From Pseudomonas alcaliphila JAB1 (lineage in GTDB: Bacteria; Pseudomonadota; Gammaproteobacteria; Pseudomonadales; Pseudomonadaceae), in NCBI RefSeq assembly GCF_001941865.1, contig NZ_CP016162.1, positions 2,971,001 through 3,035,000 of the forward strand: a DNA stretch of 64,000 bases. The letters run 5' to 3'. Position 1 is the stretch's first letter. The number at the start of each line of letters is the position of its first letter. Below the pieces are notes generated by a model. The model did not search any database. It was not told the DNA's origin and was given only the letters and a program-made list of their open reading frames with translations. The position numbers and the translations under genes were made by a program. Below, piece after piece: positions 16,345 through 25,902 of this stretch.

Positions 16345-17337
16345 ATGCTCACCGCCGCCCTCGCCCGCTTCCCCCGCCTGCAACTGATCCCTCAGGCCAC
16401 CGCCCTGCACCATCTGCCACGCCTGTCCCTGCACCTGGGCCGCGATATCTGGATCAAACGCGACGACCTCACCCCGTTGGCGCTCGGCGGCAACAAGGCA
16501 CGCAAGCTCGAATATCTCGCCGCCGATGCGCAGGCCAAAGGGGCCGATGTACTGGTCACAGCCGGCGCCATCCAGTCCAACCATGTACGGCAAACCGCAG
16601 CGGTCGCCGCGCAACTCGGCCTGGGCTGCCTGGCCCTGCTGGAAAACCCCATAGACAGCCAGAGCGACGACTACCTGGGCAATGGCAATCGACTGCTGCT
16701 GGACCTGTTCGGCGCCGAGGTGGAAAACGTCGCCAATCTGGACAACGCCGATCAGCTGCTGGAAGTCGCCTGCCGACGCCTCAGTGCAGCCGGGCGTCGG
16801 CCATACCTGGTGCCCATCGGCGGCTCCAATGCCCTGGGCGCACTCGGCTACGTGCGTGGCGGGCTGGAGCTGGCCGAGCAGATCGCCGCCAGCGGCCAGG
16901 ACTTCGCCGCCGTGGTGCTGGCCTCCGGCAGCGCCGGCACCCATGCGGGGCTGGCCCTCGCGCTGGAAAGTGCGCGCCCGGGTACGCGCGTGATCGGCGT
17001 CACCGTTTCGCGTAGCGAGGCGGCACAAAAGCCCAAGGTCGAGGGTCTACTCCAGCGCACTGCTGAACTGTTGGAGGTTGAAGTGCCGCGCGGATTGAAC
17101 CTGGAGTTATGGGATGCCTATTTCGCCCCGCGTTACGGTGAAGCCAACGCCGCCGGCCTCGAGGCCATCAGCCTGCTGGCGCGCCTGGAAGCGATCCTGC
17201 TCGACCCGGTCTACACTGGCAAAGCCTTCGCTGGTTTGCTCGACGGGCTCAAGCGAGGCTCCTTCCCTGGCAACGGGCCGTTGCTGTTCCTGCACACGGG
17301 CGGCTCGCCCGCTCTTTTCGCCTACAAACAAAAATGA
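16345..17337 (+). CDS. dcyD: D-cysteine desulfhydrase
   Basis: This 330-residue PLP enzyme belongs to the ACC deaminase/D-cysteine desulfhydrase group. The PLP lysine lies in [14 protein letters not shown] (about residue 50), followed by [21 protein letters not shown] and the phosphate-binding [14 protein letters not shown]. It converts D-cysteine to pyruvate, ammonia and sulfide, letting D-cysteine serve as a sulfur source. The ATG at 16345 follows CTGGAGG at six bases and beats the in-frame ATG at 16315. The cystine ABC transporter genes follow, an arrangement shared with enterobacterial dcyD-tcy loci. Confidence 0.88.
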   Translation: MLTAALARFPRLQLIPQATALHHLPRLSLHLGRDIWIKRDDLTPLALGGNKARKLEYLAADAQAKGADVLVTAGAIQSNHVRQTAAVAAQLGLGCLALLENPIDSQSDDYLGNGNRLLLDLFGAEVENVANLDNADQLLEVACRRLSAAGRRPYLVPIGGSNALGALGYVRGGLELAEQIAASGQDFAAVVLASGSAGTHAGLALALESARPGTRVIGVTVSRSEAAQKPKVEGLLQRTAELLEVEVPRGLNLELWDAYFAPRYGEANAAGLEAISLLARLEAILLDPVYTGKAFAGLLDGLKRGSFPGNGPLLFLHTGGSPALFAYKQK

Positions 17338-17420
17338 ATACATAGATAATTTTTAATTATTTAAAGGCATAAGAATTTTCACCTAGAGTGACGCCACCTT
17401 CCCACTTGCACGAGGTCACC
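17338..17420 (+). promoter_or_regulatory. AT-rich leader of the cystine transporter operon
   Basis: This 83-bp spacer has an AT-rich run (about 17338-17365), then GGCATAAGAATTTTC (17366-17380) and CCTAGAGTGA (17382-17391). CCTAGAGTGA recurs at 16309-16318 before dcyD. It looks like a regulated promoter with TAGAGT as -10. Confidence 0.45.
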
Positions 17421-18218
17421 ATGAAATTCTCCACCCTGCGTCGCCACTTCCTCTTCGGCAGCCTGGCCCTCGTGTTGGGCGCCAGCCTCAGCGCGCCGAG
17501 TTTCGCCGCCGACCTGCTCGATGACATCAAGGCCCGTGGCGCCATCAAGGTCGGCCTGGAAGGTACCTACCCGCCCTTCAACTACCAGGACGAGAACGGC
17601 AAGCTGACCGGCTTCGAAGTGGAGCTGGCCGAGGCGCTGGCCAAGGAGCTGGGGGTCAGGGCCGAGTTCCAGCCGACCAAGTGGGACGGCATCCTCGCCG
17701 CGCTGGAGTCCAAGCGCCTGGACGTGGTGATCAACCAGGTGACCATCTCCGACGAGCGCAAGAAGAAATACGATTTCTCTACCCCCTACACCGTCTCCGG
17801 CATCCAGGCGCTGACCCGCAAGGCCGACGCCGACAGCATCAAGAGCGCCCAGGATCTGGCCGGCAAGAAGGTGGGCGTAGGCCTTGGCACCAACTATGAA
17901 CAGTGGCTGAAAGACAACGTGCCGCAGGCCGACATCCGCACCTACGATGACGACCCGACCAAATTCCAGGATCTCAATGTCGGCCGCATCGACGCGATCC
18001 TGGTCGATCGCCTCGCTGCCTTCGAAATGGTCGAAAAAACCGGCGGCCGCCTGGCCGTGGCCGGCGAACCCTTCTCCCGCCAGGAAGCCGGCATCGCCCT
18101 GCGCAAGGGCAACCCGCAGCTGCTCGCCGCCATCGACCAGGCGCTGGCCAAGCTGAGTGCCGACGGCACCCTCAAGCAACTTTCCGAGAAATGGTTCAAG
18201 GCTGACGTCACCCGATGA
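17421..18218 (+). CDS. tcyA: Cystine-binding periplasmic protein (TcyA/FliY type)
   Basis: This 265-residue family-3 solute-binding protein starts at 17421 (MKFSTLRRHFLFGSLALVLG) with a signal peptide ending SFAAD. The mature part has the canonical IKVGLEGTYPPFNYQDENGKLTGFEVELAEALAKELG, VVINQVTISDERKKKYDFSTPY, and GTNYEQWLK. It delivers L-cystine or a related diamino diacid to the permease encoded by the next, overlapping gene. Context with D-cysteine desulfhydrase supports cystine. The symbol is by family and context. Confidence 0.85.
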   Translation: MKFSTLRRHFLFGSLALVLGASLSAPSFAADLLDDIKARGAIKVGLEGTYPPFNYQDENGKLTGFEVELAEALAKELGVRAEFQPTKWDGILAALESKRLDVVINQVTISDERKKKYDFSTPYTVSGIQALTRKADADSIKSAQDLAGKKVGVGLGTNYEQWLKDNVPQADIRTYDDDPTKFQDLNVGRIDAILVDRLAAFEMVEKTGGRLAVAGEPFSRQEAGIALRKGNPQLLAAIDQALAKLSADGTLKQLSEKWFKADVTR

Positions 18219-18883
18219 TCGAGTCCGCCCTGCAGCTGGCTCTGGAGTCAGCGCCCTTTCTACTCAAGGGCGCCTACTACACGGTCGTACTCAGCCTGGG
18301 CGGCATGTTCTTCGGCCTGCTGCTGGGCTTCGCCCTCGCCGTCGGACGCCTGTACGGGCCAGCGCCACTGCGCTGGCTCACCTGCCTTTACGTCTCCTTC
18401 TTTCGTGGTACGCCGCTGCTGGTGCAGCTGTTCCTGATCTACTACGGCCTACCGCAGCTGGGTATTCAGCTCGACCCGTTGCCCGCGGCGCTGATCGGCT
18501 TCTCGCTGAACATGGCCGCTTACACCTCGGAGATTCTCCGCGCTGCCATCGCCTCCATCGACCGCGGCCAATGGGAAGCGGCCGCCAGCATCGGCATGAG
18601 CAAGACGCAAACGCTGTATCGGGCGATCTTGCCGCAAGCCGCGCGCACGGCCCTGCCGCCGTTGGGCAACAGCTTCATCTCCCTGGTCAAGGACACCGCC
18701 CTGGCCGCCACCATCCAGGTGCCGGAACTGTTCCGTCAGGCGCAGTTGATCACCGCGCGCACCTTCGAGATTTTCACCATGTACCTGGCGGCCGCGCTGA
18801 TCTACTGGGCGCTGGCCAGCATCCTCGCGCACTTCCAGGCGCGCCTGGAGGCCAGGGTCAATCGGCACGAGCAGGACAACTGA
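18215..18883 (+). CDS. tcyB: Cystine ABC transporter permease
   Basis: This 222-residue inner-membrane permease of the HisMQ family has about five hydrophobic helices, the N-terminal LKGAYYTVVLSLGGMFFGLLLG and the coupling loop EAAASIGMSKTQTLYRAILPQA (two parts meeting near residue 140). Its ATG overlaps the binding-protein stop by four bases, so the two are coupled. It transports cystine with the ATPase that follows. Confidence 0.88.
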   Translation: MIESALQLALESAPFLLKGAYYTVVLSLGGMFFGLLLGFALAVGRLYGPAPLRWLTCLYVSFFRGTPLLVQLFLIYYGLPQLGIQLDPLPAALIGFSLNMAAYTSEILRAAIASIDRGQWEAAASIGMSKTQTLYRAILPQAARTALPPLGNSFISLVKDTALAATIQVPELFRQAQLITARTFEIFTMYLAAALIYWALASILAHFQARLEARVNRHEQDN

Positions 18884-19638
18884 TGATTTCCGTGCGCAAT
18901 CTGCGAAAAGCCTTCGGCAGCAACGAAGTACTCAAGGGCATCGACCTGGACGTGGCAGCCGGCGAAGTCGTGGCCATCATCGGCCCCAGCGGCTCGGGCA
19001 AGACCACCCTGCTGCGCTGCCTCAACCTGCTGGAGCAACCCAGCGCCGGGCAGATCACGGTGGGCGATATCCATATCAATGCGGATAAGCCGCTCAAGGG
19101 CCAGCAGAAGCTCATCCGTCAGTTGCGCCAGCAGGCCGGCTTCGTGTTCCAGAACTTCAACCTGTTTCCCCACCGCACGGCACTGGAAAACGTCATCGAA
19201 GGCCCGGTGCAGGTGAAGAAGGAGCCGCGCGAAGCAGCGCTCGCCCATGCCCGTGCCCTGCTCGCCAAGGTAGGCCTGAGCGGCAAGGAAGACGCCTACC
19301 CCAAGCGCCTTTCCGGCGGCCAGCAACAGCGAGTGGCCATAGCCCGCGCCCTGGCCATGCGCCCGCAGGTGATCCTCTTCGACGAACCCACCTCGGCGCT
19401 CGACCCCGAGCTGGTGGGCGAAGTGCTGACCACCATCCGTGATCTGGCCGAAGAAAAACGCACCATGGTCATCGTCACCCACGAAATGGCCTTCGCCCGC
19501 GACGTGGCAGATCGGGCGATCTTCATCGACCAAGGGCACATCGTCGAACAGGGCCCGGCAAAGACCCTGTTCACCGCGCCCCAACACGAACGCACGCGGC
19601 AGTTTCTCAGCAAGTTTCTGCTGGAGCGCTCGCTTTAG
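18883..19638 (+). CDS. tcyC: Cystine ABC transporter ATP-binding protein
   Basis: This 251-residue ATPase of the polar amino acid family has Walker A GPSGSGKTTLLRCLN (about residue 34), Q-loop FQNFNLFPHRTALENV, signature LSGGQQQRVAIARALA (about 143), Walker B VILFDEPTSALDPEL and H-loop VTHEMAFARDVAD. The ATG at 18883 shares one base with the TGA of the permease gene. The frame is open farther upstream, but that part lies inside the permease gene. It completes a binding protein-permease-ATPase operon. Confidence 0.92.
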   Translation: MISVRNLRKAFGSNEVLKGIDLDVAAGEVVAIIGPSGSGKTTLLRCLNLLEQPSAGQITVGDIHINADKPLKGQQKLIRQLRQQAGFVFQNFNLFPHRTALENVIEGPVQVKKEPREAALAHARALLAKVGLSGKEDAYPKRLSGGQQQRVAIARALAMRPQVILFDEPTSALDPELVGEVLTTIRDLAEEKRTMVIVTHEMAFARDVADRAIFIDQGHIVEQGPAKTLFTAPQHERTRQFLSKFLLERSL

Positions 19639-19853
19639 TCAGTCGCAGGCACGCGACCTCACTGTGTTGCCCTGGAGATCCGCTTCTGCCCACTGCACCG
19701 CCCGCAGCGGCGAGGAATGCATTGAGCAATTGCTGGGAGGACAGACTGAGGTGAGAGCGGGAGTAAGCGCGCTTTGGGGCGCTTGCGGCCAAGAGCAGAC
19801 AGCCCTACCTGGAAAAAGTAACCTCTACAGACTCCAGGGATCCGAGAAGTAGA

Positions 19854-20321
19854 ATGAGTAACCTGCTATCCATTGCAAGGCATAAATCTAAGTACAGCTC
19901 CGGCTTCTACCCGACCTTTGCTATTGACGGGATACCTCTGGAGGTCTGGCTACCTCGACATAATCGAGAAGCTGAGCTCCACCTCGTAGCGGCTCATTCA
20001 GGCTTGCACAGCGATGACGACACCTGTTTGGTATGGGACCGGATCTATTCCACTGCACCTGGGTGGAAGACCTTGGTTCCCCTGCTCGTTTGCCCTGATG
20101 ACTTGGACCTGACCTGTACCGTCATTGTCGCTGAGCAGCATGCTGATGAGCACCATGTCCACTGGTGTCGATTTGGCTTACTGAAGGATTTAATCACTCT
20201 GCAAGCCCCCGCTGTTGATTGGTACGACTCAATACCGGCCCAGACTTTCGAACGCTTCCAGTTCCAGAACACACTAGACATGTTTCGAAAACAAGAGAAC
20301 ATCAAAATGTGCTGGGATTAA
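19854..20321 (+). CDS. Hypothetical protein, 155 residues
   Basis: The family is not recognised. The protein is rich in aromatics, histidine and acidic residues (HLVAAHSGLHSDDDTCLVWDRI; EQHADEHHVHWCRFGLL; WYDSIPAQTFERFQFQNTLD) and has no signal peptide or membrane helix. Its composition is less GC-rich than the neighbouring metabolic genes. It is bordered by a dispersed repeat and a decayed IS66 gene. Both points suggest accessory DNA. Similar small two-domain proteins are sometimes immunity-type proteins, but nothing here shows that. The frame is clean and starts with ATG after a purine-rich AAGTAGA. Confidence 0.55.
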   Translation: MSNLLSIARHKSKYSSGFYPTFAIDGIPLEVWLPRHNREAELHLVAAHSGLHSDDDTCLVWDRIYSTAPGWKTLVPLLVCPDDLDLTCTVIVAEQHADEHHVHWCRFGLLKDLITLQAPAVDWYDSIPAQTFERFQFQNTLDMFRKQENIKMCWD

Positions 20322-20330
20322 GGGCGAAGG

Positions 20331-20420
20331 CTGGCGTATGCGAGCGACCGCTTTCGGCCAATAGCAGCCAGTCGCGTCAGGCAGAAAACGACCCGAAGCG
20401 GACAGTCCGGAATCGGTACG
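20331..20420. repeat. Dispersed Pseudomonas intergenic repeat, copy A
   Basis: The stretch with GACCGCTTTCGGCCAATAGC (20344-20363) and CGACCCGAAGCGGACAG is, on the other strand, clearly alignable with 33486-33543 (GGGTCGATTTCAGCC... CTGTTGGCCGATAGC). This kind of block is common between Pseudomonas genes. No function is known to me. Confidence 0.5.
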
Positions 20421-20453
20421 CCCGGTAGGCAAGAAGCCGAGCGGCACCACGAT

Positions 20454-20636
20454 TTAATTCTGAGACACTACCGGTAGCGGCTGCCGTCGCTTGCGAATCC
20501 GTTTTTGCCCCAGGTTGGCATTGAGCCCGTGACTGAGTGCAACGCCAGTGACGGTAGCGCCGGACAGGGCGTGCTCTTCGATGACTTGGGCCTTGAAGGC
20601 CTTAGGGAATGTCCGGCGCTGTCGAGACACGAAACC
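20454..20636 (-). pseudogene. Decayed IS66-family tnpA fragment
   Basis: On the minus strand a GTG (20636) begins VSRQRRTFPKAFKAQVIEEH..., then LSGATVTGVALSHGLNANLG, the helix-turn-helix N-terminus of IS66 TnpA. It then degenerates (QKRIRKRRQPLPVVSQN) and stops at 20454. No tnpB or tnpC follows. The two intact IS66 elements in this window have no tnpA, so this relic comes from a different IS66 subgroup. Confidence 0.65.
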
Positions 20637-20967
20637 CTCCAGAAAGTGGCTTGAAGTGGTTTCCACCAAAAATAGGTGGGACACCACGCCGTTATCTCGA
20701 AAAAGCGGCGCGCCTCGCCGGAGTTACATCGTCCTATTTAGGCGTCTCGAACGTTATCAGTCCGGAAATGGGGCGGGCATGTCAATGGTGATGGCATTTT
20801 GACGTAAAAATGCGTTGGCGCGCGAATAATGGATTCGAACGATAACTAGCGATAGGAAATTGATCAGACTCAATTTTGTTTTGGTGGTCCCGCGGTATGT
20901 TGCCCCGCCTTAATTGCTCGCCTTGTTTCGTGAGGCACGTGAACAGTAACCCTTCACAGGGATTGTT
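20637..20967. other. Intergenic DNA between the IS66 relic and the GGDEF/EAL gene
   Basis: Just upstream of the relic is GTGGTTTCCACC, typical of IS66 left flanks. The rest (about 20700-20967) is of mixed composition and shows no convincing gene. The promoter of the GGDEF/EAL gene should lie about 20840-20950. Confidence 0.35.
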
Positions 20968-23520
20968 ATGGGACCGTGTATCTCGAAGCCCTTGCGCGCG
21001 CGCTGGTTTGGGCTTCAGACCAAGTTCATTCTGCTGGTCATCGTCCTGCTGGCCATGGCCGCCGCCAATATCGCGACCTTCCAGATCATGCTGCGTCAGC
21101 TTGATGGCGTGGCTCAGGCCGTCGACATGGTAGGGCGCCTGCGCTTGCTCAGCCAGAAGACCGCCTTCGAGGTATTCTTCGAGTCCTCTACCAACCTTGC
21201 GCAGTTGCGCAACACGATCAAGGCCTACGAAGAGGTGCTACAGGCGCTTCAAGGCGACCAGCCCGCCGGTGCTGCGCTGCGCCGGATCGCACCCGACGCC
21301 CTGCCGACATTGGAGAATGCGCGCTTCAAGTGGGACACCTTCAAAAGCGACGTGATGGCTATTTCCGAACGCGACAAGGCGCTCTCGATGGCAGCAGTGG
21401 ACGCGGGCCACCACGCTAAAGAACTGCTGGCCGATGCGCAAAGCATTGTGGAGGCATTGACACGTGGCTCAGAACGCATCCATTACCACGCCACCTTCAC
21501 CCTCTATTCGCTGTTTACCGTCGAGTTCTTTGTCCTGCTGATACTGCTTTTAACTACCCGCAAGCAGTTCATCAACCCGCTGCGCAAACTCGCCGAACTC
21601 AATCTGAATCTCTCGCAGGGGCGCTTCGGCACCTACAGCGGCATCAAGCCGAATGATGAAATCGGTGAATTGGCTGACACCTTCAACTTCGCCTCGCGCG
21701 AAATGCGCGCCCTGATCGAGAAGAACGAACAGGACAAGGCCGCCCTCGCGCAGAGCGTCGCGATGTTCCGCGGGCTGGCCGAGAACAGCCTGATGGGGGT
21801 CTACATCCTCCAGGAAAACCTCGAGTTCTTTTTTGCCAACAAGACCCTGGCGCAGATGTTCCAGCTCGACGAGCAGCAACTGGCCAACCTGAACATGCTG
21901 GATATTGTCCACGAGCGTGACCACGACGCGATCCGCAATAACACCCGCAAGCGGCTGGCTGGCAAAAGCGACCACGCGGTATATGAGGTGCTCGCCTATC
22001 GGCGCGACGGCACATCGATGGATGTCGAGATCTTCGCCTCGGTGATGGAACTGCATGGCAAGCGCGCGCTGATTGGCACTATCGTTGACATTACTGAACG
22101 CAAGAAGCTCCAGCGTCAGCGCCAAATCGAATACCTCGAGCAGTTGCAGTATCAGGCCAGCCATGACGAACTTACCGGCCTCGCCAATCGTAAGCATTTA
22201 CTCGACAAGCTCGATCAGGCCACGGCTATGGCGCGGCGCTCGAACGCGCTGGTCGGCGTATTACTGATGGATTTGGACGCCTTTAAGATCATCAACGACA
22301 GTCTCGGTCATTGCGCAGGCGACGACTTGCTTAAAGCCGTAGCGCTGCGCCTGCGCAACATCGTCCGCGAAAGCGATACCGTTGCCCGCCTGGGTGGCGA
22401 TGAGTTCGCCATCCTGTTGCCCTGCATCGGAGACGCCGGCGAAGCCGCCGCGGTGGCCAGCAAGATCCTCAGGGTGCTCGCGCACTCGTTCGTCATCCAG
22501 ACCCGCGAACTGCACGTCGGCGTTAGCATCGGCATCAGCTTGTTCCCTCAGGACGGCGATCAGAGCTACCTGCTGAAGAACGCTGATTTGGCCATGTACG
22601 ATGCGAAGCGTCAGGGTGGCCGTCGCTTCCATTTTTATTCCGAGGAACTGGATATCCAGAACCAGCGGCACATGACCTTGGAAGCCGAGCTGCGCCTGGC
22701 CGTCGAGCGCAACGAGCTGAGTCTGGTCTACCAGCCCAAGGTCAATCTGGAGACGCGCCGGGTGGAGGGCGCCGAGGCGCTGCTGCGTTGGCACCATCCG
22801 ACCTTGGGCCACATCTCGCCGGCGGAATTCATTCCGATTGCCGAGAGCACCGGGCTGATCATCCCGATCGGCGAGTGGGTGCTGCGCACCGCATGTCTGC
22901 AGAGCAAGGCATGGCAGGACGCCGGCATCACTGCCTTTCCGGTGGCAATAAACCTCTCGGCGCGGCAGTTCCTTGGCGACGGGCTAGTGCCGATGGTCAA
23001 GCGCGTGCTGCATCAGACCGGCGTCGACACCCGCTGCCTGGAGCTGGAGCTGACCGAGACCGTGCTGATCCAGAACATGGGCGAAACCGTCTCCGCGCTG
23101 CTGGAACTTAAGGCGATGGGCATCGGCCTGTCGCTGGACGATTTTGGCACCTGCTACTCGTCGCTGAGCTACCTGCTGCAACTACCGTTCGACATCCTCA
23201 AGCTGGACATCAGCTTCGTGCGCAACCTGTCGGTGATGCCCAACGCCCGCACTTTGACCAAGGCGATCATCAATCTTTCGCACAACCTAGGCCTCAAGGT
23301 GGTCGCCGAGGGCATCGAGACCGAGGACCAATTGCTGTTCCTGCACGAGAACGGTTACGATATCGGCCAGGGCTACTATTTCAGCCGACCGGTGAATGCG
23401 CAGGCGCTGCTCGAGTTCCTGCGCGTCAGCGAGGTCAACCCCGGCACCTGCTGCACGCCGCTGGGCAGGGTCGAGTCGCAGCAACCACCAGAGAATTGGG
23501 CAGAGGTGATCTGCATATAG
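20968..23520 (+). CDS. PilJ-N/HAMP/PAS/GGDEF/EAL c-di-GMP enzyme
   Basis: This 850-residue protein has a transmembrane helix (about residues 18-42), a periplasmic domain with the type IV pili/PilJ N-terminal pattern VDMVGRLRLLSQKTAFEVFF, a second helix (about 175-195), HAMP (about 195-250), PAS (about 265-380), GGDEF (about 395-560, intact GGDEF preceded by RESD, an I-site) and EAL (about 575-830: EALLRWHHP, INLSARQF, LELTETVL, DDFGTCYSSL, DILKLDISF, VAEGIETEDQ). Both the cyclase and phosphodiesterase motifs look complete. It probably adjusts c-di-GMP in response to a periplasmic signal. It is monocistronic. Confidence 0.9.
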   Translation: MGPCISKPLRARWFGLQTKFILLVIVLLAMAAANIATFQIMLRQLDGVAQAVDMVGRLRLLSQKTAFEVFFESSTNLAQLRNTIKAYEEVLQALQGDQPAGAALRRIAPDALPTLENARFKWDTFKSDVMAISERDKALSMAAVDAGHHAKELLADAQSIVEALTRGSERIHYHATFTLYSLFTVEFFVLLILLLTTRKQFINPLRKLAELNLNLSQGRFGTYSGIKPNDEIGELADTFNFASREMRALIEKNEQDKAALAQSVAMFRGLAENSLMGVYILQENLEFFFANKTLAQMFQLDEQQLANLNMLDIVHERDHDAIRNNTRKRLAGKSDHAVYEVLAYRRDGTSMDVEIFASVMELHGKRALIGTIVDITERKKLQRQRQIEYLEQLQYQASHDELTGLANRKHLLDKLDQATAMARRSNALVGVLLMDLDAFKIINDSLGHCAGDDLLKAVALRLRNIVRESDTVARLGGDEFAILLPCIGDAGEAAAVASKILRVLAHSFVIQTRELHVGVSIGISLFPQDGDQSYLLKNADLAMYDAKRQGGRRFHFYSEELDIQNQRHMTLEAELRLAVERNELSLVYQPKVNLETRRVEGAEALLRWHHPTLGHISPAEFIPIAESTGLIIPIGEWVLRTACLQSKAWQDAGITAFPVAINLSARQFLGDGLVPMVKRVLHQTGVDTRCLELELTETVLIQNMGETVSALLELKAMGIGLSLDDFGTCYSSLSYLLQLPFDILKLDISFVRNLSVMPNARTLTKAIINLSHNLGLKVVAEGIETEDQLLFLHENGYDIGQGYYFSRPVNAQALLEFLRVSEVNPGTCCTPLGRVESQQPPENWAEVICI

Positions 23521-23825
23521 CGATCCTTTGGCCGGCTGGACAGGGTGACCTGAGCGCTTTTGACGCTGCAGAAAAGTAAATTTATTGACTGTTGTCCCTT
23601 ATCAAGGGAGCCTGACGCGGCGGGTGGTGGCAAAATGCTGTTCTTCAAGGCTAGTGGTTCGGTCGTCGGATTCCCTGGGGAATATCCGCGTTAACAAACA
23701 CTAGGCGTAACGACGGATGCAGGACTGCTTGGTTTCGCTTTCCCTTCCCCTTCGAAATCTTGACTTTGCGTGATAGTCACTATTTCATTCAGATGTACCA
23801 GTAACCGGAGCACCGAGGTTGCAAT
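23521..23825. other. Intergenic region upstream of the NIT chemoreceptor
   Basis: This 305-bp gap has no gene. CTTATCAAGGGA and an AT-rich AAGTAAATTTATTGAC (about 23574-23589) could be promoter elements. No clear terminator hairpin follows the GGDEF/EAL stop. Confidence 0.35.
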
Positions 23826-25787
23826 ATGCTGAACAATATCCCCCTAAGTTCAAAATTGATTTTAATTCTTGTTGCTCCCGTGCTGGGCTTTATTTGGTTT
23901 GCAAGTCTGTATGTGGCTGAGAGCTTTTCAACGTTTCGTCAAATGGAGGACATGGTTGGTGCCAGTGCGTCAGCCCAGCAAGTCAGCGATCTAGTTACCG
24001 CACTGCAGCGCGAGCGTGGCGCAAGCGGGGTTTATCTCGGCAGTCAAGGTCGTTCCATGCAAGACAGGCTTCCTGTCCTGCGCCAAGCAGCCGACGAAGC
24101 CGCCAGTGCTGTGCAGTTAAATACTGTGCGGCGAGACGAGCCCCTTGAGAAGGCTATGTTGGCGCTTAATGAGCTCCAGGGAATCAGGGCTCAGGTTGAC
24201 GACTTGGCGCTCACCTCTCTTGAATCTGGCGCGCGCTACTCCGAAGTCATCAAGTCACTGATCGGTTTTACTCACACACTCGAAGCGAAGGTTGAAAATG
24301 CTGCGATCGCCCGTACATTGGGTGCGCTTAATCAACTTATCGAGATGAAAGAGCGTGCGGGGCGTGAATGCGCAATCTTGAGTGGAGTTTTTGGGCAAGG
24401 CCACTTTGATGCGGGTTCGCAGGCTTCGTTCACTCGTAACTTGGGCGAGTTTTCAGCCTACATGGACAATTTCCGTCGAGCGGCTTCGGAGCGTTTCATA
24501 CGACTGCTGGATGAAAAAATGCAACAGCCAGGCGCGCTTGAAGTTGCACGGTTGCAACGTATTGCGCTCGAAGCTCCGCTAGGGGAACCCCTTGGTGTTA
24601 GCAGTGAAGCATGGTTCCAAACGGCGACGAGCCGAATCGAACTGATGGTCGAGCTAGAACGGGCTTTAGCGCAGGAAGCTGGTAACTTGGCAGCACAAGC
24701 CCGGGGCGAAGCGAGCAGTGCCCTTTGGGTCACTATCGCCGCGGTCATCGTCGCCCTGGCAGCTTTTGTAAGCCTGTCGTATTTGAACATCATCAATATC
24801 AAGGTTGCCGTACGGGATCTGAATCAGACGCTGCTTGCGCTTTCTACGCGCGACCTAACGGCGAAGGCCGCTTACGTAGGCAGGGACGAGTTTGGCGAGA
24901 TATCACACAATCTCAATATCATGGCCGAAGAGCTGCAACAGGTCGTTCGGGAGATTGGCAGCGCTACGGCGCAAGTAGCAACCGCTGCTGAACAATCTTC
25001 TGCGGTGACCATTCAGACTAGCCATAGCGTAGAACGACAGCGGCAGGGCATTGAGCTGGTGGTGACGGCGATCAACGAGATGAGCGCAACGGTTCGGGAC
25101 GTGGCAAAGAGCACCAGTGATGCCGCTGAGCTGTCTCAGCAGCTCAATCAGAACACTGTGGAAGGCCGAAACGAGGTGCAGACGACCATAGAGCTTATTC
25201 GTCAGGTATCCGACCAGGCGGACCAAACAGCGCAGATCATCGAGGAGCTCAAGCATGAGAGCGACTCGATTTCCTCTGTGCTCGACGTCATTCGCGGAAT
25301 TGCCGATCAAACAAACTTGCTCGCGCTGAACGCGGCGATAGAGGCCGCACGGGCCGGCGATCACGGTCGCGGTTTTGCGGTAGTAGCCTCGGAGGTGCGT
25401 ACGCTGGCGCAGAAAACCCAGGAGTCGACCGGAAGCATCCAAGACATGATTGGCAAGCTGCAGGCCGGCGCCGATCGCGCTGCCCGGTCAATGCAGGAAA
25501 CGCTAACCAAAGCCCAGGCTGGCGCCAGCAACATTGGTAGGGCAGGGGAATTGCTCGCCGAAATTGCCGATGGGGTTTCCGCCATCAGTGATCGAAACAT
25601 TCAGATAGCGACGGCTGCAGAAGAGCAAAGCGTGGTGGCGGAAGACATCAATCGCAACGTGGTTGAAATCAATGACGTCACCATACAGGTTAGCGCTGGC
25701 GCAGAGCAGACGGCGACCACCAGCTTGGAGCTGGCGCGGTTAGCTGAGTGCCAGCAGCAGCTGGTAGGGCGTTTTAAGGTGGCCTGA
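23826..25787 (+). CDS. Methyl-accepting chemotaxis protein with NIT sensor domain
   Basis: This 653-residue chemoreceptor has an N-terminal helix (about residues 11-30), a periplasmic NIT domain (about 45-290, with [19 protein letters not shown], the family hallmark), a second helix (about 300-325), HAMP and a C-terminal signalling domain with the hairpin tip [20 protein letters not shown] (near residue 500), continuing [22 protein letters not shown] domains respond to nitrate and nitrite, so it probably controls taxis through CheA/CheW. There is no CheR-binding pentapeptide at the C-terminus (ends VGRFKVA). Codon use is less GC-rich than nearby genes, hinting at acquisition. Confidence 0.9.
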   Translation: MLNNIPLSSKLILILVAPVLGFIWFASLYVAESFSTFRQMEDMVGASASAQQVSDLVTALQRERGASGVYLGSQGRSMQDRLPVLRQAADEAASAVQLNTVRRDEPLEKAMLALNELQGIRAQVDDLALTSLESGARYSEVIKSLIGFTHTLEAKVENAAIARTLGALNQLIEMKERAGRECAILSGVFGQGHFDAGSQASFTRNLGEFSAYMDNFRRAASERFIRLLDEKMQQPGALEVARLQRIALEAPLGEPLGVSSEAWFQTATSRIELMVELERALAQEAGNLAAQARGEASSALWVTIAAVIVALAAFVSLSYLNIINIKVAVRDLNQTLLALSTRDLTAKAAYVGRDEFGEISHNLNIMAEELQQVVREIGSATAQVATAAEQSSAVTIQTSHSVERQRQGIELVVTAINEMSATVRDVAKSTSDAAELSQQLNQNTVEGRNEVQTTIELIRQVSDQADQTAQIIEELKHESDSISSVLDVIRGIADQTNLLALNAAIEAARAGDHGRGFAVVASEVRTLAQKTQESTGSIQDMIGKLQAGADRAARSMQETLTKAQAGASNIGRAGELLAEIADGVSAISDRNIQIATAAEEQSVVAEDINRNVVEINDVTIQVSAGAEQTATTSLELARLAECQQQLVGRFKVA

Positions 25788-25902
25788 TCTGAGTTGCACC
25801 CCTTCACGTAACTGTGCGTTACAAGTTTTCCGTTCCAGCTTTTGGCCGATTCCTGCCCTCCATAATCGGCAGTTGTCGGCCAGGAGCGGCCAGTCACCTC
25901 TA

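Noticed and set aside
18157..18882. Upstream extension of the cystine ATPase frame
   Set aside because: It lies wholly inside the permease gene in another frame and ends in the known ATPase start at 18883; it is Pro/Arg/His-rich nonsense.
20609..20791. 60-codon frame overlapping the IS66 relic
   Set aside because: It is the opposite strand of the tnpA leader and continues into unrelated DNA; no family match.
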